Shown: in pieces, positions 56,967 through 64,000 of the stretch
Layout: each line of letters opens with the position of its first letter
Position numbering within the stretch: the first letter of the stretch is position 1
Assembly: GCA_030847615.1 (NCBI GenBank)
Contig: JAUMIR010000001.1
Coordinates: 268,335,187-268,399,186, forward strand
Direction of reading: 5' to 3'
Origin: Gambelia wislizenii
Taxonomy: Eukaryota > Chordata > Lepidosauria > Squamata > Crotaphytidae
Length of the DNA: 64,000 nt
Position numbers and translations under genes: made by a program
The notes under the pieces: model-generated
The model's database searches: none
What the model was told of the DNA's origin: nothing
Seen by the model: only the letters and a program-made list of their open reading frames with translations

Positions 56967-57960
56967 ATCTTGTGTGACCTATTAGGATAGATGAAGACAG
57001 AAGAAAATAATCAAGGAGAAGCTCGATACATATTTCTTTCCCTTATCATTTCTCTACCTGCCCATTTATGAAATACAATGACTTACCTATAGCATTCAGT
57101 GTGAATTGCATTTGAAGTGGTGATAGATTTTTGGTCTGATGGTCACTGGAACAAGGGTAAAGATCACCCAGCTGTCCAGATACTGGTGAACTGCAACTCC
57201 TAGAAGCCTTAGTCAGCATAGTCAATGATGAAGAATGCTGGGGTCTGAAGTCCAACCACCTCTGGAAGGCTGGGTGTCTCCCACTGCTGGCCTAAAGGAG
57301 TGGTCTTTGGTTATCACTCATAGTAGGAATATACTTTATATGTTTGCAAGATTCCTTTGGAATTCTAAGCACATGAAGGGCAGGATGGCATGCGTTTTTC
57401 ATTTTCTGGGAGGGATGTTTGTCTCTGTGTGTACATGCGCATGCACGTGTGTGTAGAAGTGTGTGTGTGTATGTGTGTGTTTGGAGGGGTAGAATTAGAA
57501 CACAGCTAAGATGTGGATCTCTCAGCATTCTTCTCAAGACCTTTCAGGTGGAAATACCTTCCCATCCCACTCCTTGAGTTCCTTTCTCTCCCAACTCTCG
57601 TCTGTCCTGCTAAAACCTCCAGCCAGTCTTGAGAATAAGGCTGATTGCAAGCTGGAACCTGGAGTGAGCGGCTGGAGGTTTTAGCAGGAAAGGAGACAGT
57701 TGAGAGAAAGAGGAACTCAAGGATTGGGCTGGGGAGGTATTTCAGCCAGGAAGGTTTTGAGAATAAGGCTTAAGGGATCCTGCTGGCAAGCTGGAAACCA
57801 GAGTGAATGGCTGGAAGTGTTGAAGGACAGGAAATAGTAAGGAGAAGGAGGATCAGAAGGAGTGGAGCCAGGAAGTTGGGCTACTGAAGCAGCAGCTACA
57901 AAGTTGCAAATAATCAAATCCACGAAAAAGAAACCTACAAATGTGTAGGGCCAACTGTAA
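56967..57960. other. Intergenic, with small repeats
   Basis: A small palindromic repeat fragment lies near 57185-57300 (GCAACTCCTAGAAGCC). Bases 57630-57850 contain a direct repeat of GAGTGA(G/A)(C/T)GGCTGGA-type units and CAGGAAGGTTTTGAGAATAAGGC. (GT)n at 57445-57480. A mariner-type right end (GGGCCAACTGTA) lies at 57945-57958. Confidence 0.4.
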
Positions 57961-58115
57961 TTTAACCCCATTGGTTCATGTTCTAGCTCTCAAGCAACAG
58001 AAAACAAGCTTGCTCAGTCTTCTACATGACATCCTGTCAGATGTTTAAGGATAGCTATCATGTCACCTCTCAAGTCTCCGCTTCTCAAAGCTAAACAGAC
58101 CCAGCTCCCTCAGAG
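57961..58115 (-). mobile_element. CR1 fragment
   Basis: CATCCTGTCAGATGTTTAAGG, TCATGTCACCTCTCAAGTCT and AAACAGACCCAGCTCCCTC are CR1 ORF2 C-terminal sequence in reverse. Confidence 0.82.
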
Positions 58116-58705
58116 CTTGTCTACACAGGAAATAAAACCTGCACTCACCCCCGAATTCATGGCACAGTTGACACATGACATTTTTGACAATGCACATTTT
58201 CACCTGTATCTGTAACATTTGCAGTTTGCTCCAGATTTGAGGGGAAAAACTGGATTTTTGGCAGCATGGCAGCTAAGTACTCCCTTTAGAGCAAAGCTGA
58301 GGTGGAATTTCTGGTGAACAGGACTCCATTCTGGTGTACTTTTTTTTCTTTTTCTTTTTTTTATTGTGTGCTTATCTAGATGAGTGCATCTCTGGTTATC
58401 CAGTAATATAGTACTCTGGAACCACGTATATTTGTTTATTCAAATGCTAGAGTGAAGAGGGGGGTGGCTTACCAAAAAAGAGCAGTGCCAGAAATGTGGC
58501 CGGAAATAGTATGACGTATAGGACACATGATCAGTATAGGATCACCCTTTTACTCCTATGCAACTAACAGTGTGGTGGGATACTCTGACCTACAATCAAA
58601 GAAACCTGGTGAGTGTGGCATTTATGGGGCCACTGCAGATCCAAGAAATCCACCATGGCTACGAGGTAGGTGTGGTTTTTTTCCCACCTGTGTGGTCAAG
58701 CCCTC
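58116..58705 (+). mobile_element. Non-autonomous DNA transposon, family G copy 2
   Basis: Left AGCTTGTCTACACAGGAAAT, right TGTGTGGTCAAGCCCTCAG. Collinear with 54475-54910 but with an extra segment around 58445-58510. Confidence 0.72.
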
Positions 58706-58734
58706 AGTTGTTCCTTGTAAGGCTTGTTTTCCAG

Positions 58735-58848
58735 ACCTTTGATCTTCTTGGTCACCAGTCTCTGGACACAATTCAGCTTGTCAATATCTTTCTTGAATTG
58801 TGGTGTCTAGAACTGGACACAGCATTTCAGGTGAGGTCTGTGTAGATA
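58735..58848 (-). mobile_element. CR1 fragment
   Basis: TTTCTTGAATTGTGGTGTCT and AGAACTGGACACAGCATTTC, typical CR1 reverse-strand sequence. Confidence 0.78.
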
Positions 58849-58902
58849 GAAAAGTGCAGTTCTCTTCACAAAATTAGATGGATTACAGATGCATGGATGC
58901 AA

Positions 58903-59107
58903 GGCCAGTTTAAGGCACCAGTGGTGTCTGCATCCGCAGGGGGCCCCATCATTGTGGGGGGCCCCGTAGTAACCCTCCTCCTGCAAATATATTATTAGTA
59001 ATAATCTGAATATCCTGTACTGTGAATAGCTTAGGTTGAGTTAGGTTACATGGGCTCCCAAAAATAAAGCATTGCAGGGGGGCCCAATATTCCTTAAACT
59101 GGTCCTA
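58903..59107. mobile_element. hAT-like MITE, family F copy 2
   Basis: GGCCAGTTTAAGGCACC at the left, and CCTTAAACTGGTCC at the right. Interior as in 17876-18103. Confidence 0.82.
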
Positions 59108-60555
59108 CATGGATGGGCCTCCTCCCATACCACTCTAAAAATTATCCTAATATTATTCCTTCAACACAATATAAAAAGCAAGATATATACTGTAACAATA
59201 AAAACAACTCCCCATTCTCTCTGTGTGTATTTCTGAAATAGCTCCAAGGTGGTGAAGCCTAGGTACCTGAAGTGTGGTGTGCATATTATATAGTAAGTCT
59301 TCCCTGGGGGTATACATGTGAGAGTGATTTTGTTTAAAACATAGTAGTTTATAACCTGCAGTACCAGTTTGAGTCACTAGGGGGCAGAGCCCTGGTAACC
59401 AGAATGCAGTACAGGTACTGCATTTGAAAAGCAAAGACTATAGCAAATTTCTCAGGAATAATTTCATCATGATACATATTAGGGATGAAACTTCTCCTGG
59501 GGTATGTGCCATCTCCCAATTATTTCCTATGGTTCTCAGATTCATTATTGTCCAATTGTGCCTCCCCTGCTATCCAACTCTAAGAGCCTTATCGCATGAG
59601 CCTCTTCTCCCATTAAAACAGCACTTTTTTTCAAATGCACTATTCAATCAGCATTGCTCTCTTCCCTATTGCCCCTTTGTAATCTTCTCAGCATTGGAGC
59701 ATTCTCTCCTCCCCCTTTTCTTTTTTGGAAACGCATGGCTACCAACTGATAAGAGCAACAGAAAAACAGGGTGATCTGTCTTGATTCCTCTCCCCCCACC
59801 ACCACCTCTTTAAAGTCATGCTGGCAATAGCAAACCTAGGTGCCTTCTTCGCTTCTCTACCTCCTCCCCCTCAGTGTCATTTCAGAGAAAAAATTGGACA
59901 GGGGTGGGGAGAGATAGATTTTGAACTGTTCTTGTGAGACTTTCTGTCTGTGATTTCATCTATTTGTATTTTATTTTCTGGTAAATGGATGCACTTCTCG
60001 CTGACCCAGCCGTGCACCAGCTTTGATGTCTGCACTGTCAAGAGTACCTACATACCAAGAGCACCACCATCAGCAAAACCCTCAGTGCTGGGACTTGGTG
60101 GATTAGTTGGATGGGGAGGTATGTGTGCCTATAGAAGACACTTATAACAGCTGTAAACTGTAAAAGAGGGATGATTAACCCTTGATCTCCTGAACTGAAT
60201 GCATCCCTAACCACCACCTCTTTTGTTTGCACCTTCCTATTTCTCTCCTCTTGAGGCTCTGGGTCATCCACCAATGGATCCTGTAGGTATGGCTCTCAGC
60301 AGGCTCTCTCATGCCCCCCATGCCTTTACATGACCATAGCATGCCCCTGACCACACAAAACATGCCCCCTGACCATGCAAAATCAGCATAAAAGGGCAAT
60401 TGAACATATGCACACGGAATCAAAGCACAACAGAAGTGGGAAAGCAGGTCATTAACAGATTTTTTTGAGTTAATAAAAAGAAGTGCATTTCAAATGCTCT
60501 CCCATGGGAAAACAACATAACAACCATGGCCTCATGCAGTAAGCCCCCAAAGAGA
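59108..60555. other. Intergenic, no gene recognised
   Basis: No repeat or ORF that I can support over 1.4 kb. Confidence 0.4.
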
Positions 60556-60559
60556 GGCA

Positions 60560-60785
60560 CAATTATCCTGATGTAATTGTGCCTTAGTTGCCTCAAACAC
60601 TACTTTATCTGCCAAAGTTCTATCCCATGGAATATTGATATTTGTAGTTTTGTGCAGTATTTACCCTTTTCTATTAGAGAACTCTGGTGCCTCACCAAAC
60701 TACAAATATCAGCATTCCATAGGACAGAACTATGGTGGATAAAGTGGTGTCAAACTCCTGCATTTATGCACTGTGGACAGGCCCA
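60560..60785. mobile_element. Palindromic MITE, family B copy 4
   Basis: ATTGATATTTGTAGTTTTGT and ACTACAAATATCAGCATTCC arms, with CACTACTTTATC and GATAAAGTGGTG near the ends. Confidence 0.75.
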
Positions 60786-60864
60786 AGAAGAGGACAGTGC
60801 CATGGTGTTAGCATGCCCTACCACCCCTCCCCACAAGGTTCCATAACTGGACATATTAGACACA

Positions 60865-61600
60865 TGTCGGGGTCACACTGGCTTAGTCAGACTTGAGGTC
60901 AGTCAAAGGTCACAATGACCTGAGACATGTGTAGGAATATAATGGTGGGAAAGCCCAAATTAGGATTATGCATAAAGCCCCCATAATGGATTTATGCTAA
61001 TAACCCAGTCATTAAAGGGTATGTGCTAATCCTTTCCTCCAGCCCTGGGCATTTCCAGCAATAATTCAATCAAGCAATCAGGTGACCATTCCTCATTCCA
61101 CACCCCACAGAAATCTCACTTCACACCCCCTCCTGTCCAACCATATGAGGTTGTTAAAGCAATCAATTGAGTTTTGGTTTCTTTTGTCTATTCCATGAGA
61201 GAACCTTCCAAGCTTTGTTATTACTAATTTGCCTCTCCAAGACACAGAATAGAGTCTAACTATTGGAGCCCCAACAATAACTAGGTGTGTCACAGCCAAG
61301 GTGTGATATGGCCGGACCTTGTCACTCGCTTCTCTTCTTTGCTGTGCCACACCTGTCTTGAGTATCTTCACTGCATGGAACTCCCTTCTCCTCAAGACTG
61401 GTAACTATCACCCTATCTTCCCAGACCTCTCTCTGTGTGTCCAACCTTTCTGCCTTATTCTGCTATAGCCATGTATGGTCCATAAGAACGTATGTTGTGT
61501 ATGTTAATTTATTTTCTGTATTATTCCAATAAAATACTTTATTTTACTTTAACTAGAGCTTCCTCTTACAGGCCTCCTATCTGAACGAATAATTCCACCA
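60865..61600 (+). mobile_element. Candidate solo LTR of an endogenous retrovirus
   Basis: Starts TGTCGGGGTCACACTGG and may end at CCACCA (61595-61600). It contains AATAAA near 61530 in a suitable distal position. Just downstream, TTGGCATCACGGGTGGGACT (61614-61633) resembles a degenerate primer-binding region. No gag, pol or env ORF follows, and no second LTR was found. Boundaries and identity are tentative. Confidence 0.4.
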
Positions 61601-61639
61601 AATATTAAAGATTTTGGCATCACGGGTGGGACTCTAACA

Positions 61640-62355
61640 TCGCCCCCCCCCTACACACCTCTTAGGGTAACAATGGTAGCAAATCACATGAATTTATCGT
61701 TTACTCGTTTATACCAGGCTCCTCAGAGGTAAGAGAGTACCTTGGAAGTAATTAGTATCTACAAAAGTAAGGAGGCTCCTCAAAAGATGGAAGCCTTGTA
61801 TTTGGTCCAAATACTTGCAACTGGTTTTGAGTGGGGCTATGGGGAAGCAAGCTTCAAAAACCTTTCTTTCTGGTCTTGCTCCCTGCTGCAACAAGACAGG
61901 CCTGACTGTTGTGTAACTCAGCCTTTGCCCTGTTCTTACTCCAAGTATGAATGTATGCATGAATATGTTGGAATCTATCACCTGAGTGTCCACACATATG
62001 TGGGAAGGAGGGAAGGAGAATGCAGAAGGCATTGCTGAGGATATGCTGCTGAAGGGATGGTGAATCTACTGCCAGCTTTTTGGACACTCCTCCTGCATCC
62101 ATTCTAATAAGTACAAGAGCGCTCCCAGTGCTAACTTTTGATGATGGACCTCTGTAGGGAGTTGCGTCCAGTATCTAGATGTTTCCTGTAGAACTTGGAG
62201 CAGCTGTAGGAAATGTGGCTATTAACAAGTGAGAATAAATTCACAGCTCCCATGGCAAGAAATCCACTGGCTGTGCATATGAGATTGAGAATCGCGGTTC
62301 CTGGTAGGTGCTTCCTGTTTTCTGCTATTTGACTTGATGTCACTTTTTCTTTTTT
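61640..62355. other. Intergenic, no gene recognised
   Basis: A run of C at 61643-61651, otherwise featureless to me. Confidence 0.35.
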
Positions 62356-62361
62356 TGTAAT

Positions 62362-62580
62362 TTTGCCTGTATTACAGGTGTATCCACATTGCAGAGTTAT
62401 AGCATTTTGACACTGTAGCTGCATCCTATTACATGCAGTTTTACAAGGTCTTTAGCCTTCTCTGCCAAAGAGTGCTGGTGTCACATCCAACTACAAACCC
62501 CAGGATTCTGTAGGATGGAGCCATGACAGTTAAAGTGTTGTCAAACTGCAATAATTTTACAATGTGGACATATTCTAAGA
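62362..62580. mobile_element. Palindromic MITE, family B copy 5
   Basis: GTATCCACATTGCAGAG and AATGTGGACATA ends, ACTACAAACCCCAGGATTCT arm. Confidence 0.75.
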
Positions 62581-62779
62581 CAGGGAAGTTAGTGTGTCTG
62601 TGTAAGAGAGAGGGGGTGGGGGGAATGGGATGGAAGGTCTCGTGATTTGCCCTTCAGATTACAATGCATCTTGTATCTACCAGGAGTGATCCCACTGAAG
62701 TAAAGAATATTATTTCTGATTATATACTTATAAGGCTGCACTGTTCATTGACCTTTTTTATAGAACAGGATGGGAATGT

Positions 62780-62890
62780 TATGGTCCTCCAAATAGTGTT
62801 AAACTGGAACTTTTGCAGCCCTATCCAGAATAACCAATAGTGAGGAACACTATGAACTGTAGTTGTTCAACATTTGGAGGGCCACATGAT
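62780..62890. repeat. Small palindromic repeat
   Basis: GGTCCTCCAAATAGTGTT mirrors AACATTTGGAGGGCC about 90 bp away. Related half-sites occur near 3490-3600, 21890-22000, 35480-35560 and 55160-55235. Confidence 0.55.
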
Positions 62891-62925
62891 TTAGAAAAAA
62901 AGTAATTTTATGTCAAAGATGGGAA

Positions 62926-63986
62926 AGAGCTCATCTACATTAGCCAGGATATGCCAGTTCCCCACGACCATATCCTAGCTATGGGGCTGGCCTGTTCTTC
63001 CCCCATTACCTATATGGAATGGGCCAGAGTCCAAACAAGCACTCCAGCCAGTCCCTGCAGCAGACTGTATCTTTCCCGATACAGAAGGTAGGAAGAGGGT
63101 CCCCCTGCATGTGACCAGCCTTAGTCACATGCTGAGGGACTCATTCCTGGCTTTCTGGAGAGCCAGGGAGATGGAGGCAACAGTGAGGACTGGCATGCCG
63201 GACAGGCTCCTGTGGATATGCAGGGACAGATCCGGTTTTTGCTGGTGGTAATGGAGTAAATGGGGTATTTTCCTATAATGCTTTATCAGGCCCTACCCTG
63301 CCTCTCCTGCCATCTCAGCCCTATATCTGACCCAGGGTGGTGAGCACTGCCTGGGGGCAGGACAGGGCAAATGCCCTGCATCACATTGATGGCAGGGCTC
63401 TGACACGGGGGCAATACAGTAGCACCCCCGTATCCACTGATTCATCATCCACTAATTAAGTTGTGAACGGGGAAGGGAGAGGAGGAAGAGAGAACTCACC
63501 TCCCTTCTCCCATACTCGTGAGGGTTGCAACAGCAGCAGCAGGGTTGAATGGGGAAGGGAGAGGAGGAGGAGGAGAGAACTCGCCTGTCCTCCACCTTCC
63601 TCCAGCCCTGTTCCCTCCCCTCCCGTCTGTCTGACCCCATGGCGCCAAGCCTGCTGAGGTGGTGAAGTGCAAAGAACAAAGTGGCAAAGAGCAGCACCAG
63701 TGCCTCCCAGCCCAAGCCCAGCTCTGGTTCCAGCTCCATGGCCCTCTCTCTGCAGCAGGAACCTACTGGGCTGCCTAACTCTCTCTATGCCTTCCTCTTC
63801 ATTCCTCTTCCTCTTCTTTCCTCTTCCTCTTCCTTTCTTCCTCCTCCTCCTCTATAACTCTTCCTCCCCCCATTATAGGTCTTTTGCTACTATCCTTGGT
63901 TTTCAGTAGCTGTGTGGACCCCCAGAACCAATCCCCCATGGATATGGGGGTGCTACTGTACTTAATCTGTGTAGACAAGCCCAAAG
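62926..63986 (+). mobile_element. Non-autonomous DNA transposon, family E, interrupted
   Basis: Left AGAGCTCATCTACATTAGCC, right CTGTGTAGACAAGCCC. Interior CCCCTGCATGTGACCAGCC and GTCACATGCTGAGGGAC. Split by the TA-flanked element at 63415-63960. Confidence 0.78.
63415..63960. mobile_element. Mariner-like non-autonomous element, nested
   Basis: TACAGTAGCACCCCCGTATC and GATATGGGGGTGCTACTGTA are near-perfect inverted ends, with a TA at each border. GC-rich purine/pyrimidine-biased interior (GGGAAGGGAGAGGAGGA repeated). It inserted into the family E element. Confidence 0.9.
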
Positions 63987-64000
63987 CCTTCTGCATATGT

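Overview
This window is vertebrate nuclear DNA and most likely comes from a squamate reptile, probably an iguanian lizard. The evidence is the mix of interspersed repeats: CR1, L1 and RTE/BovB-type LINEs, tRNA-derived SINEs with CA-rich or CAA-rich tails, 5S rRNA-derived SINEs, and many small palindromic DNA transposons. It is combined with an intron-rich single-copy gene. There are no operons, bacterial genes or CRISPR arrays.

The one gene I can support is the 3' two thirds of TFPI (tissue factor pathway inhibitor), on the + strand from about 2.0 to 30.0 kb. In order it contains a 39-bp linker exon between Kunitz domains 1 and 2 (2041-2079), the Kunitz 2 exon (3249-3425), three related linker exons between Kunitz 2 and 3 (7203-7286, 8855-8938, 10745-10837), an alternative terminal exon resembling the GPI-anchored beta isoform tail (14255-14391), the Kunitz 3 exon (29343-29525) and the basic C-terminal alpha exon (29856-29959). 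The signal peptide and Kunitz 1 exons are not visible and should lie to the left of the window. Every internal exon begins and ends in phase 1, so domains can be added or skipped without breaking the frame. The notable feature is the linker between Kunitz 2 and 3, which has been expanded by tandem duplication of about 1.7-1.9 kb units. The duplications carry intron sequence as well as the exon.

Introns and flanks are dense with mobile DNA. A 5'-truncated LINE lies at 4397-5964 with a perfect 41-bp target-site duplication. Related copies are at 20.4-21.4 kb and 43.9-44.3 kb. An L1 lies on the minus strand at 23.7-26.8 kb, with further L1 tails at 16.1, 39.0-40.0, 40.6-42.0 and 46.9 kb. CR1 pieces are at 9.0, 28.6, 31.0-31.6 and 58 kb. 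At least eight families of non-autonomous DNA elements with terminal inverted repeats recur, several of them nested. Two long near-perfect palindromes are at 22.4-22.8 and 43.6-43.8 kb.

From 30 to 64 kb I see no convincing protein-coding gene. The stretch looks like intergenic DNA downstream of TFPI. In other amniotes CALCRL follows TFPI, but I see no CALCRL coding exon here. A relatively repeat-poor stretch at 48.6-49.56 kb, an LTR-like element at 60.87-61.6 kb and an unassigned two-strand ORF at 42.5-42.9 kb are the main unexplained pieces.
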